NCBI RefSeq assembly: GCF_026625785.1
Contig: NZ_CP113063.1
Location: 4,030,001 to 4,094,000, forward strand
Direction: 5' to 3'
Source of the DNA: Gordonia sp. SL306
GTDB taxonomy: Bacteria > Actinomycetota > Actinomycetes > Mycobacteriales > Mycobacteriaceae
Length of the DNA stretch: 64,000 bases
Positions 48,244-57,928 of the stretch are shown piece after piece. Numbering within the stretch: position 1 is the first letter of the stretch; every line of letters starts with the position of its first letter. The translations under genes were made by a program, and so were the position numbers. The notes under the pieces were generated by a model. The model had not been told where the DNA came from and did not search any database. It worked only from the letters and a program-made list of their open reading frames with translations.

Positions 48244-49416
48244 ATGAGCGAGAAGCGCAGTGCCGCGGATTCGACCCGCTGGCAAGGATTTTCCACCCAG
48301 GCCATCCACGCCGGATACGATCCTGACCCGCAGACCGGTGCCGTGAACGTGCCGATCTATGCGAGCTCGACGTTCGCGCAGGACGGTGTGGGCGGCCTCC
48401 GCGACGGGTTCGAGTACGCCCGAACGGGTAACCCGACGCGGCGCGCCCTCGAGGCCAACATCGCTGCGCTCGAACGTGGCGCGTACGGACGGGGCTTTGC
48501 CTCGGGCATGGCCGCGACCGACGCGCTGCTGCGTGCGACGCTTCGACCCGGCGACCATCTGGTGATCCCCAACGACGCCTACGGTGGCACGTTCCGCCTC
48601 ATCGACAAGGTCTTCTCCCAGTGGGGGATCACGTACTCGGCCGCTCCGGTGTCCGATGTCGACGCGGTCCGGGCGGCCATCACGCCCGCCACCAAACTGG
48701 TCTGGATCGAGACCCCGACGAATCCGCTGCTGAACGTCGGCGACATCGAGGCGCTCGCCGCGGTGGCGCACGAGGCCGGTGCGAAGCTGGTGGTGGACAA
48801 CACCTTTGCGTCTCCCTACCTGCAGCAGCCGATCACGCTGGGCGCCGATGTGGTGCTGCACTCGACGACCAAGTATCTGGGCGGACACTCCGATGTGGTC
48901 GGTGGCGCACTGGTCACCAACAGCGAGGAACTCGACGAGGCGGTGGCGTTCCTGCAGAACGGTGCAGGTGCCGTGCCGGGCCCGTTCGACGCCTACCTCA
49001 CCATGCGCGGCATCAAGACCCTGGCCGTGCGAATGGACCGACACAGCGACAACGCCGAACGCGTCGTCGAGTACCTCTCGTCGCATCCCAAGATCGATTC
49101 GGTGCTGTACCCCGGACTGGCACAGCACCCCGGACACGAGGTCGCGGCCAAGCAGATGCGGCGGTTCGGCGGCATGGTGTCGGTCCGGGTCAAGGGCGGA
49201 CAAGTTGCCGCGCAGGAGTTCTGCGCGCGGACCGAGGTGTTCACCCTGGCCGAGTCGCTCGGTGGCATCGAGTCGTTGATCGAGCACCCCGGTGCCATGA
49301 CACACGCATCGACGGCCGGCTCTCTGCTGGAGGTCCCCGCCGATCTGGTGCGCCTCTCGGTCGGCATCGAGGACATCGCCGATCTCCTCGGCGACCTCGA
49401 AAACGCGTTGGGCTGA
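48244..49416 (+). CDS. metB: Cystathionine gamma-synthase (or gamma-lyase)
   Basis: 390 residues of the Cys/Met metabolism PLP family: EYARTGNPTR, SGMAATDALL, KLVVDNTFASPYLQQP, PLP Lys210 in HSTTKYLGGHSD and the closing VRLSVGIEDIADLL. The enzyme joins O-acyl-homoserine and cysteine, or acts as a gamma-lyase on cystathionine; the pairing with cbs leaves both open, and the gene name follows the M. tuberculosis orthologue Rv1079. Confidence 0.93.
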   Translation: MSEKRSAADSTRWQGFSTQAIHAGYDPDPQTGAVNVPIYASSTFAQDGVGGLRDGFEYARTGNPTRRALEANIAALERGAYGRGFASGMAATDALLRATLRPGDHLVIPNDAYGGTFRLIDKVFSQWGITYSAAPVSDVDAVRAAITPATKLVWIETPTNPLLNVGDIEALAAVAHEAGAKLVVDNTFASPYLQQPITLGADVVLHSTTKYLGGHSDVVGGALVTNSEELDEAVAFLQNGAGAVPGPFDAYLTMRGIKTLAVRMDRHSDNAERVVEYLSSHPKIDSVLYPGLAQHPGHEVAAKQMRRFGGMVSVRVKGGQVAAQEFCARTEVFTLAESLGGIESLIEHPGAMTHASTAGSLLEVPADLVRLSVGIEDIADLLGDLENALG

Positions 49417-49449
49417 CGTCGGACGGCCCAGGGGCCGATACTGGCGAAC

Positions 49450-50649
49450 ATGCTCCTCACCTCCGCCGAGATCGACGACGCAGGGCAGGCCCTGTCCGGT
49501 GTCATGCGCCGCACCCCGATGGTGGCCTCGCGTGTGCTCTCCGAACGGATCGGGTGCGAGGTCTGGCTGAAGTGCGAGAACCTCCAGCGCACGGGGTCGT
49601 TCAAGCCACGCGGTGCATACCTGCGCATCTCTCGCTTGTCGGCCGAAGAACGATCACGTGGTGTGGTCGCGGCCAGCGCCGGAAATCACGCCCAGGGCGT
49701 CGCGTGGTCGGCGGGCACACTCGGCATCACCGCGCGCGTCTACATGCCGCGCGGCGCAGCGCTGCCCAAGGTGGCGGCGACGAAAGCCTATGGCGCGGAG
49801 GTCGTCCTCGAGGGGTCGACCGTCGACGAGGCGCTCGTCGCGGCTCGGCGGTTCGCCGATGAGACGGGCGCGGTGCTGGTGCATCCCTTCGATCACCCCG
49901 ACATCGTGGCCGGGCAGGCGACCGTCGGGACCGAGATCCTGACCCAGATGCCCGACGTCGACGCGATCGTCGTTCCCCTTGGCGGGGGTGGTCTGCTGGC
50001 CGGGGTCGCGGCGGCCGTGAAGGCACGACGCCCCGAGGTCACCGTCATCGGGGTGCAGGCCGCGCAGGCCGCGGCCTGGCCGCGATCTCTCGCCGAGGGC
50101 CACCCGGTTGCGGCCGCATCGATGAACACGATGGCCGACGGCATCGCCGTCGCGATGCCCGGCGACGTCCCGTTCGCGCACATCAGTGAGCTGGTGGATT
50201 CGGTGGTCACCGTCAGCGAGGAATCGCTGAGCACGGCCCTGCTGCTGATGCTCGAACGGGCGAAGCTGGTGGTCGAGCCGGCCGGGGCGGCCGCGGTCGC
50301 CGCACTGACGGCCGGTGGCCTCGAGCTGTCGGGCAAGGTGTGCGTCATCGTGTCCGGCGGCAACATCGATCCGTTGCTGCTGAGTCATGTCACGACGCAC
50401 GGGCTGACCGCCGCAGGCCGGTTCCTCACCGTCACCGCAACCGTCGCCGACCGCCCGGGCGGGTTGATCGCCCTGCTGGAATTGCTCCGCGACCGTGGGG
50501 CCAGCGTCGTCGACGTGGTGCACTCCCGGGTTGCCGACGACCTCTACCTCGACGAGGTCCAGGTGACCGTCAGCGTCGAGACCAGGGGACCCGAGCACCA
50601 GCGTGAGGTTCGTCGTGCGCTGTCGGAGGCGGGCTTCCTCCGCGAGTGA
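49450..50649 (+). CDS. ilvA: Threonine ammonia-lyase (dehydratase)
   Basis: 399 residues. PLP Lys52 in TGSFKPRG, SAGNHAQGVAW and PLGGGGLLAG define the fold-type II threonine/serine dehydratase; the last ~75 residues (TATVADRPGGLIALLELL...) form one ACT domain for feedback control. It deaminates threonine to 2-oxobutyrate for isoleucine. The single ACT domain and the length suit the catabolic/short biosynthetic form. Third gene of the cbs-metB-ilvA run, 33 bp after metB. Confidence 0.94.
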   Translation: MLLTSAEIDDAGQALSGVMRRTPMVASRVLSERIGCEVWLKCENLQRTGSFKPRGAYLRISRLSAEERSRGVVAASAGNHAQGVAWSAGTLGITARVYMPRGAALPKVAATKAYGAEVVLEGSTVDEALVAARRFADETGAVLVHPFDHPDIVAGQATVGTEILTQMPDVDAIVVPLGGGGLLAGVAAAVKARRPEVTVIGVQAAQAAAWPRSLAEGHPVAAASMNTMADGIAVAMPGDVPFAHISELVDSVVTVSEESLSTALLLMLERAKLVVEPAGAAAVAALTAGGLELSGKVCVIVSGGNIDPLLLSHVTTHGLTAAGRFLTVTATVADRPGGLIALLELLRDRGASVVDVVHSRVADDLYLDEVQVTVSVETRGPEHQREVRRALSEAGFLRE

Positions 50650-50661
50650 GCCCACGCTTCA

Positions 50662-50852
50662 CCCCGACAGCAACCAAGATCCCGCCGACAGCAACCGTAA
50701 ACTCGCCGACGGCAACCAGTATCTCGCCGACAGCAACCTGTGACCACGCGTCGGGGAAGCCCGTCGCCGGCAAATACGGTGCTCTCGGCGGGGAGACGGT
50801 TGCTGTCGGCGGGGTACCGGTTGCTGTCGGCGGGGAACGGTGCCGTCGGTCA
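50662..50852. repeat. Palindromic array of 21-bp repeats
   Basis: Four forward units starting at 50662, 50683, 50704 and 50725 share the core CGCCGACAGCAACC, exactly 21 bp apart. Four inverted units (GGTTGCTGTCGGCG) start at 50777, 50798, 50819 and about 50839, again 21 bp apart, the outer two degenerate. The whole is a large imperfect palindrome centred near 50757 between the convergent ilvA and SRPBCC genes. It could fold into a long hairpin that ends transcription from both sides, or be a protein-binding array. It is not CRISPR: units are tandem, with 7-bp spacers. Confidence 0.85.
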
Positions 50853-51362
50853 GGACTGCGGCATCAACTTCGCGAAATGCCGCACCGTGTCGGTTTCGAC
50901 CGTTTTGAACACGGTCGATGCGGTGGGACCCGAGAACGCGGTGACCGCCTTCGCCGAGGTGGAGAGTTCCAAGGCGAAGGACCAGACGAGTCGGCACCCG
51001 ACCTCGGCCTGTCGTACCTCGGTGAGTTCCCCGAACCTCTTGAGACCCGGCGTCGACGCGGACACGGCGTAGAAGGCATTGCGGTACTCACCGGCGGCCT
51101 CGTCCTCGTCCCAGACGAAGAAGTGTTCGGACAGCCCTGCCACCCCGAGTGATGCCTTGCGGGTGGTGCCGACGCCATACGGCGGCGGCGAGGTGAACTC
51201 GATGGATTTGATTGCGCGACACCAGTCGAGCGTGTTCTGCCGGGTGAACTCGGCCCACGCGCGCTGCGGCGTCACGGGCAGGTTCACATCCATGCGGTAG
51301 GTGATCGGTGCGGACTCGAAGAAGTCGAGGTCGATGGCCTCGAGAGGGTAACTGCGCGCCAT
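50850..51362 (-). CDS. SRPBCC (START/Bet v1-like) family protein
   Basis: 170 residues fitting the polyketide-cyclase/SRPBCC helix-grip fold: APITYRMDVNLPVTPQRAWAEFTRQNTLDWC, then strands ending RLVWSFALELS and a long C-terminal helix. Such proteins bind hydrophobic ligands; no catalytic residues can be named. ATG 51362 is chosen over an upstream ATG 12 nt earlier. Its 3' end runs into the inverted repeat array. It diverges from the SARP regulator gene across about 60 bp. Confidence 0.82.
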   Translation of the reverse strand: MARSYPLEAIDLDFFESAPITYRMDVNLPVTPQRAWAEFTRQNTLDWCRAIKSIEFTSPPPYGVGTTRKASLGVAGLSEHFFVWDEDEAAGEYRNAFYAVSASTPGLKRFGELTEVRQAEVGCRLVWSFALELSTSAKAVTAFSGPTASTVFKTVETDTVRHFAKLMPQS

Positions 51363-51410
51363 GGTTCCATTCATACACGTAGGGACTGATCGGCTTGCGC
51401 CATGTGGCGC

Positions 51411-51416
51411 TAACCT
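51411..51416 (+). promoter_or_regulatory. Possible -10 element of a leaderless transcript
   Basis: TAACCT (TANNNT pattern) ends 6 nt before the GTG of the SARP regulator gene, which has no Shine-Dalgarno. The distance fits transcription starting at the start codon, as is common in actinobacteria. Confidence 0.35.
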
Positions 51417-51422
51417 GACTGG

Positions 51423-54400
51423 GTGTCCGCGTCCGAGAACATCACCGTGATCGGCCTGCTGGGGCCGGTCGCCGTGGGGCGGGGGTGCGTCGAGCCGGAC
51501 GGCCTGGTGGCGGTTCCAGGGGTGCGTGCCCGCCGCCTCCTCGCGTCCCTCGCGCTGGCGGACGGACGGACCCGTTCGGCCGAACGCCTGATCTCCGACG
51601 TCTGGGGTGACGATCCGCCGCGGTCGCCGATGCCGGCCCTGCACACCCAGATCTCGCGCCTGCGCCCACTGCTCGGCCCCGGTCGCCTCGAAGGTGTCGG
51701 CAACGGCTATCGCCTCGTCGGGTGTCGCACGGATCTGGAGATCGTCGCCGACCTCATCGACGACGGCAGCACGGAGGCGCTCGACGCAGCGGCGCGATGG
51801 TGGCGCGGTGTGCCCGGCGACGATCTGGACGACGACGGTTCCTTCGGTCTCGACGCCGACGTCCGGACGCGGGCGGATCGGCAGCGAGACGCCCTCGATC
51901 AGCGCCGCGTCGGTGTGGCGTTGGCCGCAGGTGATTTCTCCACGGCCCGCGAGATCGCCGACAGGCGTTGTCGTGCAGACCCATTGGACGAGTCCGCGCA
52001 CATCGACCTGATGCGTGCGCTGGCCGGGGAGGGGCGGACCGCCGACGCGTTGACCGTGTTCGCGCGCCTGCGCCGGTCCCTGTCCGAACAGCTCGGCGTG
52101 GACCCCGGACCACAAGCCGTTGCCGTCAATGCCGAACTCCTTGCGACGGAGAATGGTTCGCAATCGTCGAGGGTGAGATCCGATGAACCGGCTCCGCCAT
52201 CGGTGATCAAACGCGGCCGGACGGTCGGGCTCATGGTGGAGGCGTCGGACCTCATCGGCCGCGACGACGACATCGCTGGCATCGTCGGCTCATTCGACGA
52301 CCACCGGTTGGTGACCATCCAGGGGCCTGGCGGTGTGGGCAAGACCCGCGTCGCGCACCGGGTCGGTGATGCGCTGGCGCAGTCGGGGAGGCCGGTGTTC
52401 TACGTCCCGCTGGCGCCGGTCCGCAACGAGGACGACGTCGTGGCGTCGATCGCCGCATCCCTGGGGGTCGGCGAGACCGACATCGGCAGCGGCGCGCGAC
52501 CCCGGTTGGCGGTAGGCGACCTCGCCGACCGTCTGGTCGACGCGGTGCGAGGTCAACGCGCGGTGATCATCCTCGACAACTGTGAACAGGTCATCGAACG
52601 GTGCGCGCGTGTGGCCGCGGACCTCTTGGCGGCCGAGCCTCAACTGTCCATCCTGACCACCAGTCGCTCGCCCCTGATGTTGGCCGCCGAGCGCATCTAT
52701 CTACTGCCGGTTCTCGATGTCGGAGTGCATGGTTCAGCGGTCGAACTCTTCGAGCGGCGGGCGCGGGCGATCCGGCCCGACGCGCAGCTGCCGCGGGCCG
52801 AGATCGCCGAACTGTGCCGGCACCTCGACGGACTGCCGTTGGCCATCGAGCTCGCCGCGGCCAGGATTCGCGCCATGACCGTGACCGAGATATCGCGGCG
52901 ACTCGAGGAGCGCTTCGCGCTCCTGCGGGGCACCGATCGAACCGCCCCCGATCGCCATCGCACCCTGTACGCGGTCATCGAATGGAGTTGGGATCTCCTC
53001 GAGGCCGACGCACAGTCGGCGATGCGTCGACTGTGTCGCTTCCCGGCCGGATTCACCACCGACGCTGCGGCGGTCGTGGTCGGACAGAGCGGATTCCGGC
53101 TCGCCGACACCCTCGAGGCGTTGGTGAACCAGTCACTTCTCACCGTGACCGAGACCGACGGCCACATCCGCTACCGGATGCTGGAGATGGTGCGGGAATT
53201 CGGTGAACAGATGCTGACCGGTTCCGACGATCCGACGGAGTCGGGCGACGTCGACCGCGCCATGGCGCAGTGGGCACGAGGGTTCGCCGAGATCGCCGAG
53301 GCGAAGTACGAGATCGCGGTGGACGATCGGTTGTTCACCTGGATCGCCGCGGACGTCGACAATCTGGTCTGGGTATTGCGTCGCTGCACCACGATGGCCG
53401 ACGAGACCGGTGACCCCGGCGCCGTGGACACCGTCGTCACGGTCTTCCCGGTGTTGAGTGCGTTCTGGATGGTCCGCGGCCTGCATGGCGAGGTGATGTC
53501 CTGGGGTGCAAGACTTCTCGTAGTTCTGCCGAAACCGCCGTCGGATCTCTCCGACGCCATGCGGCGCCGCTGGCAGTTCACCGTGCTCGCGTCGATGGGG
53601 CACCTGGCGATGCAACAGAACTTCCGGGGGGTGGCCACCGGTCGCCACCACATCCGCATGATGCACCGACCGGAACGGACCTTCGACGAACCGACGGAGC
53701 TGCTCTCGGCCTGTGTGTTGTGCCGAACCCCGCAGGCCGCGATGCGGTACATCTCGCGTGGGACACGTGCGGCCGACGAACAGGTGCGAGCGGCCGCGCT
53801 GTCGATCCGGATGAACACCCGGGAGAACTTCGGCGACCTCGATCGGGCGCTGGCGGACGGCTTCCTGCTGCGCGAGATCGCGCGGCAGCACGACAATGCC
53901 TGGATGTCCGGGATGGCCCAAGTGACCATCGGCAGTTTGCACGGACAACAGGCCCAGTGGGACCGGGCGGTCGGTCATTACCGCAGCGCCATCATCAATC
54001 TCGTCCGTCTCGGTTCCCGCGACGACGAGTTGCAGACCCGGTGCTATCTGGTGGTGACCCTGGTCGCGCTGGGGCGACTCGACGAGGCCGAGCGCGAACT
54101 GCTCGTGGCGGCCGAGGGATGGACACCCGACGACCCCAACCCGCAGGGCAATCCAGAGGTCATCGGCGCGATGATGCTCGGTTACGCCGAACTGGAGTTT
54201 GCCCGTGGTCATGTCGACGTCGCAGGTGAGATCTACTGGCGCGCTGCCGATCTCATCAAATCCAACCATCCGCTGGGTGCGCAGGATCCGGGCATGGTGA
54301 TGCTCATCAGCGCGGCCGTGGCCGGCATCGTCCGGGCGGGGGATCTGGCGCGGGCAGAAGAGTTCCTGACCCTGCTGGCCGACGGTATCAACGATACGTT

Positions 54401-54704
54401 CGGGCTGGCCGGCTGGCAGGACCAGCCGCAGGCCGGTGCGATGGCGATGGCCGCCGGGTACCTGATCTGCGAGGCCGACCGCCGCGACGAGGACGGAGCG
54501 TGGCTCCTCGCGCTGTCACGGCGCCTGGGGGCCCGACAGGACTATCCGTCGCTGCATCACATCTACGCCGGGATGGCGGAGATCTCCGGGCTGCCCACCG
54601 CGCAATGGGATGCGCTGGTCGCGCAAGCGGCACAACGGTCGCGGCGCCAGGCGGTGGACGAGGTCCGAACCCGCCTGGCGCCGCGCACCAGTACTCACGT
54701 GTGA
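51423..54704 (+). CDS. SARP/AfsR-like transcriptional activator with NB-ARC ATPase
   Basis: 1093 residues. The N-terminus is an OmpR-type winged helix (GVRARRLLASLALADGRTRSAERLISDVWGDDPP) followed by a bacterial transcriptional activator (BTAD) domain to ~240 (LDESAHIDLMRALAGEGRTADAL, SEQLGVDPGP). An NB-ARC-type ATPase has P-loop GPGGVGKTR near residue 300 and Walker B VIILDNCEQV near 382, then GLPLAIELAAARI. The C-terminal ~450 residues are helical, TPR-like. Such proteins activate secondary metabolite or stress genes. Start GTG 51423. The downstream minus-strand ABC exporter may or may not be a target. Confidence 0.9.
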   Translation: MSASENITVIGLLGPVAVGRGCVEPDGLVAVPGVRARRLLASLALADGRTRSAERLISDVWGDDPPRSPMPALHTQISRLRPLLGPGRLEGVGNGYRLVGCRTDLEIVADLIDDGSTEALDAAARWWRGVPGDDLDDDGSFGLDADVRTRADRQRDALDQRRVGVALAAGDFSTAREIADRRCRADPLDESAHIDLMRALAGEGRTADALTVFARLRRSLSEQLGVDPGPQAVAVNAELLATENGSQSSRVRSDEPAPPSVIKRGRTVGLMVEASDLIGRDDDIAGIVGSFDDHRLVTIQGPGGVGKTRVAHRVGDALAQSGRPVFYVPLAPVRNEDDVVASIAASLGVGETDIGSGARPRLAVGDLADRLVDAVRGQRAVIILDNCEQVIERCARVAADLLAAEPQLSILTTSRSPLMLAAERIYLLPVLDVGVHGSAVELFERRARAIRPDAQLPRAEIAELCRHLDGLPLAIELAAARIRAMTVTEISRRLEERFALLRGTDRTAPDRHRTLYAVIEWSWDLLEADAQSAMRRLCRFPAGFTTDAAAVVVGQSGFRLADTLEALVNQSLLTVTETDGHIRYRMLEMVREFGEQMLTGSDDPTESGDVDRAMAQWARGFAEIAEAKYEIAVDDRLFTWIAADVDNLVWVLRRCTTMADETGDPGAVDTVVTVFPVLSAFWMVRGLHGEVMSWGARLLVVLPKPPSDLSDAMRRRWQFTVLASMGHLAMQQNFRGVATGRHHIRMMHRPERTFDEPTELLSACVLCRTPQAAMRYISRGTRAADEQVRAAALSIRMNTRENFGDLDRALADGFLLREIARQHDNAWMSGMAQVTIGSLHGQQAQWDRAVGHYRSAIINLVRLGSRDDELQTRCYLVVTLVALGRLDEAERELLVAAEGWTPDDPNPQGNPEVIGAMMLGYAELEFARGHVDVAGEIYWRAADLIKSNHPLGAQDPGMVMLISAAVAGIVRAGDLARAEEFLTLLADGINDTFGLAGWQDQPQAGAMAMAAGYLICEADRRDEDGAWLLALSRRLGARQDYPSLHHIYAGMAEISGLPTAQWDALVAQAAQRSRRQAVDEVRTRLAPRTSTHV

Positions 54705-54713
54705 ACTCTCAGA

Positions 54714-55553
54714 TCACGCGTTTCGCATGTAGGCACGCACGGCCAGCGGCGCGAATATCGCTGTGACCACCACGGCGCCGACGAGCGCGTACACGACGTG
54801 GATTCCGATGTGCCCGTTGGCGGTGAGTTCGCGCACGGCGGACACCAGTTGGCTGACCGGGTTGACCTTGACGAACGCCTGTAGCCAGCCGGGCATCGTG
54901 TCCACCGGGACGAACGCGTTCGACATGAAGGTCAGCGGGAACAGGATGAGCATCGAGATGCCCTGTACCGCAGAGGCCTTGCTCATCAGGCAGCCCATCA
55001 GTGCGAAGATCCACGAGACCGCAAAGCTGCAGACGATCACCAGCGCCGCGGCGCCGATCGTTCCCCAGGCGTCAGGGCGCCACCCCATGATCAAGCCCAT
55101 GACGATGGTCAGGGTCGTCGCGATGAAGTAGCGGATCATGTCGGCGAGCAGTGCGCCCGCCAGGGGGCTGATCCGGGCGATGGGCAGCGACCGGAACCGG
55201 TCGAACACACCCTTGTCCATGTCCTCGCGCAGCTGGGTGCCCGTGACGATCGACGTGGTGATCACGGTCTGAACCATGATGCCGGGAATGATGACCGGCA
55301 GATAGGCGCTGATGTTCCCGCTGATCGCGCCACCGAAGATGTAGGTGAACATCAGGGTGAAGATGATCGGTTGCAGCGTCACGTCGAACAGCTGCTCCGG
55401 GTTGTGCCGGATCTTCAGCACGCCCCGATACGCCATGGAGAAGGACTGTCGGACGGTTTCGGCGAGGCCGATCGACCGTTTGGCTACGGGCCGAGCATCT
55501 TTGGTGGTGATCGCGGTCGACGCGGGGCCGCGGTCGATGGTTGTGATGGTCAT
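54714..55553 (-). CDS. ABC-2 type exporter permease (DrrB-like)
   Basis: 279 residues with six hydrophobic segments and the ABC-2 signature LFDVTLQPIIFTLMFTYIFGGAI, then GTQLREDMDKGVFDRFRSLPIAR. This is the daunorubicin-resistance DrrB family, exporting drugs or lipids. The ATG overlaps the ATPase stop by one base (TGATG), so the two form one transporter. Substrate is unknown. Confidence 0.9.
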   Translation of the reverse strand: MTITTIDRGPASTAITTKDARPVAKRSIGLAETVRQSFSMAYRGVLKIRHNPEQLFDVTLQPIIFTLMFTYIFGGAISGNISAYLPVIIPGIMVQTVITTSIVTGTQLREDMDKGVFDRFRSLPIARISPLAGALLADMIRYFIATTLTIVMGLIMGWRPDAWGTIGAAALVIVCSFAVSWIFALMGCLMSKASAVQGISMLILFPLTFMSNAFVPVDTMPGWLQAFVKVNPVSQLVSAVRELTANGHIGIHVVYALVGAVVVTAIFAPLAVRAYMRNA

Positions 55554-56542
55554 CAGGCCACCTCCTCTTGGATGGTGTCGGTCTGGTCGTCGGCCGGCCG
55601 GCCGGTGATGGTGAGGAAGACCTCGTCGAGACTCGGCTTCTGGACGTTGATCTCATCGATGGCGATCTGGTTTTCGCGCAGTGCGATCAGGATGTCCGGC
55701 ACCAGATCCGGCTTCTGCAGGCCGACGGAGACACGGGCGGCCTCGGGGCTCAGGGTCGCGGTCTCACCGAGTACCGACTCGACGATCTGGCACACGTGCT
55801 GCGCGTCCGTCCGGTTCACCGGGACGAGTTGCAACGTGCTGGCACCGACCGACTGCTTGAGTTCGTCGGCCGTTCCGTCGGCGACCACGATTCCGTGGTC
55901 GATGACGGCGATGCGGTCGGCGAGTTGGTCGGCCTCATCGAGATACTGCGTGGTGAGCAAGACGGTCGCGCCCTGCTTCACGAGGTTGCGGATGGTCTCC
56001 CACATCTGCGCCCGGGTACGTGGGTCGAGGCCGGTGGTCGGCTCGTCGAGGAACAGCAGAGGTGGGGTGTCGATGAGGCTCGCCGCCAGATCGAGGCGTC
56101 GCCGCATGCCGCCGGAGAAGTTCTTCAGCGGTCGATCGGCGGCCTCGGTGAGGGAGAACTCCTCGAGCAGTTCGTCGGCCCGGGAGCGCGCCGCGGGTCG
56201 CGACAGGCCCAGCAGCCGGCCGAACAGGACGAGGTTCTGTGTCGCGGTGAGGTCCTCGTCGACCGACGCGTACTGCCCCGTGACGCCGACGAGGGAACGG
56301 ACCGCGACGGCGTCGTCGACGACGTCATAGCCGAAGACGGTCGCGTGGCCCGCATCGGGACGCAGCAGTGTGGCGAGCATGCTCACCGTGGTGGTCTTCC
56401 CGGCCCCGTTCGGGCCGAGCACGCCGTACACCGAACCGGTGGGGACGGCCAGATCCACGCCGTTGACGGCGCGGGTCGATCCGAAATGTTTGACCAGCCC
56501 GTGCGCATCGATCGCCAGGCCGGCCGAGGTGGTTGTTGTCAT
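55553..56542 (-). CDS. ABC exporter ATPase (DrrA-like)
   Basis: 329 residues: Walker A GPNGAGKTT, Q-loop GQYASVDEDL, signature FSGGMRRRLD (LSGGM in most relatives), Walker B LLFLDEPTTGLD, and a C-terminal DrrA domain with QKPSLDEVFLTITGR. ATG 56542 gives the usual N-terminus (TTTTSAGLAIDAHGLVKHFG). It powers the DrrB-like permease immediately downstream. Confidence 0.92.
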   Translation of the reverse strand: MTTTTSAGLAIDAHGLVKHFGSTRAVNGVDLAVPTGSVYGVLGPNGAGKTTTVSMLATLLRPDAGHATVFGYDVVDDAVAVRSLVGVTGQYASVDEDLTATQNLVLFGRLLGLSRPAARSRADELLEEFSLTEAADRPLKNFSGGMRRRLDLAASLIDTPPLLFLDEPTTGLDPRTRAQMWETIRNLVKQGATVLLTTQYLDEADQLADRIAVIDHGIVVADGTADELKQSVGASTLQLVPVNRTDAQHVCQIVESVLGETATLSPEAARVSVGLQKPDLVPDILIALRENQIAIDEINVQKPSLDEVFLTITGRPADDQTDTIQEEVA

Positions 56543-56598
56543 GCCGCTGAGAGTGCCCCGTGCCGCTGTCGTGGGCCTTACACCGGCTTGCGCGGTGA

Positions 56599-57843
56599 TT
56601 ACAACGGCTGGACGGCCGCTGACGTGGGTCGTCGCCGTGAGTGTTCGGCGGGCCGCGCTTCGGCACGGTGAGCGATGTAGGCCAGGCCGAACATCAACAT
56701 CGGGATCAGCATGTAGCCGAACCTGCCGACCGGCGCGAGCAGGAAGAAGCACGAGAAGCCTGCGCCGATGAAGGTGGCTGCGGCGGCAAAGGTGGCTGGT
56801 GGCCGGCGGACGAGGTATGTCGACAACACCACGGCACACACCGCCAGCAATGCCATGCCGGCGATACGGCCCGCCGGGCCGAGCGATGCGAGGAGCACCC
56901 CGGGCATGGGGCTACGCGCGGGTGTCGGGGTGCTGCCGTGGCCGGTGGGGAACTCGAAGACCTGAGCGATCGTGTCCGAGACGGACAGAATCGCCGGGAT
57001 GACGAAGACTGCCGACGCGGCCACGAAGAACGCGACGAACCGAGCCGCGACGGCCCTGCCATAGCGGGTGATCAACAGCGCCAGGATGATCGGCAGACTG
57101 AGCAGTGCCACCCATTTGATCGCGAAGGCCGCGGCGACGAAGACCGCTCCGAGCGCGGGACGACGGGTGGCGGCGAGCGCGAGTCCCAGGAGGAGGAAAC
57201 CTGCGAGCGGGAGGTCGACACCGCTCGCGCACATCTCCAGGGCGATCGTCGGCGACGCGACCAACAGGATCGCGGCACTGGTCGCCCATCCAGACCGCGC
57301 GCGGAGCACTCGCATCGATCCCCACACGCCACCGATTGCGATCGCCGCACACCAGATCCGGGGATCTCCGACGACATTCCACGCGCTCTGCGGATCGATG
57401 CCGGAGCGCGCGATGAGAGCTGCGGGGATGCCGAACACTGCCATCACCGGTAGGTAGGGGTTGATGTCCGCAAGGACGGTGGCGTGGTGGACATATGGGA
57501 TTCCGCTGGTGATCAGCAAATTGCCGGACCGCGAGATGACACCGACCTCGTCCTGCATCTGGTGATGGCCGTTGAGCAGCATGACGAACGGCACGACGAG
57601 GGCGCCGGTGACCGCGGCGATGCGGGCGAGGCGTGCGCGCCGGGTACCGGCTGGCAGAGGAACGATCGAGATGAGTGCTGCGACGCCGTAGCCGATGACG
57701 GCCGAATGCGCCCAGGTGATGTGGGCGTCGAGGCCCGAGATCCGGAACAGGAAGTACGCTCCCGCGCCGAACACGAGGTACGCGACGCCCTCGACGTGAT
57801 GTCGCCGCACCTGCGGGTGCTTCCGTAAACCCACGATGACCAT
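56599..57843 (-). CDS. Polyprenol-phosphate-dependent membrane glycosyltransferase-like protein (GT87-type)
   Basis: 414 residues with about ten hydrophobic segments. An acidic loop follows the early helices (HHQMQDEVGVISRSGNL...GIPYV), as in GT-C enzymes that use polyprenyl-phospho-mannose or -arabinose, and DPQSAWNVVGDPRIW and FAIKWVALLSLP fit the GT87/DUF2029 plan. It would face the periplasm and act on cell-envelope lipoglycan. Specificity is unknown, and a non-enzymatic membrane role is possible. ATG 57843 has GGGGGAA upstream. It diverges from the PAP2 gene. Confidence 0.75.
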   Translation of the reverse strand: MVIVGLRKHPQVRRHHVEGVAYLVFGAGAYFLFRISGLDAHITWAHSAVIGYGVAALISIVPLPAGTRRARLARIAAVTGALVVPFVMLLNGHHQMQDEVGVISRSGNLLITSGIPYVHHATVLADINPYLPVMAVFGIPAALIARSGIDPQSAWNVVGDPRIWCAAIAIGGVWGSMRVLRARSGWATSAAILLVASPTIALEMCASGVDLPLAGFLLLGLALAATRRPALGAVFVAAAFAIKWVALLSLPIILALLITRYGRAVAARFVAFFVAASAVFVIPAILSVSDTIAQVFEFPTGHGSTPTPARSPMPGVLLASLGPAGRIAGMALLAVCAVVLSTYLVRRPPATFAAAATFIGAGFSCFFLLAPVGRFGYMLIPMLMFGLAYIAHRAEARPAEHSRRRPTSAAVQPL

Positions 57844-57879
57844 TTGATTTCCCCCGGTCTACTGTGGAGTGAACACTTA

Positions 57880-57894
57880 GTTGAACGTATCAAC
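57880..57894. promoter_or_regulatory. Candidate operator in a divergent spacer
   Basis: GTTGA and TCAAC form a perfect inverted repeat around ACGTA in the 85-bp spacer between the glycosyltransferase-like and PAP2 genes. No matching regulator is encoded next to it. Confidence 0.3.
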
Positions 57895-57928
57895 CACGTC
57901 GTTCCGAATTTAATCCGGTGGGGGACGT

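Noticed and set aside
50662..50852. CRISPR array
   Set aside because: Units are only 21 bp in total with 7-bp spacers, are mirrored on the opposite strand, and no cas genes are near.
50646..51152. Plus-strand frame with PTAT heptad repeats after ilvA
   Set aside because: The repeats come from the 21-bp DNA array read in frame; the rest runs antisense to the SRPBCC gene.
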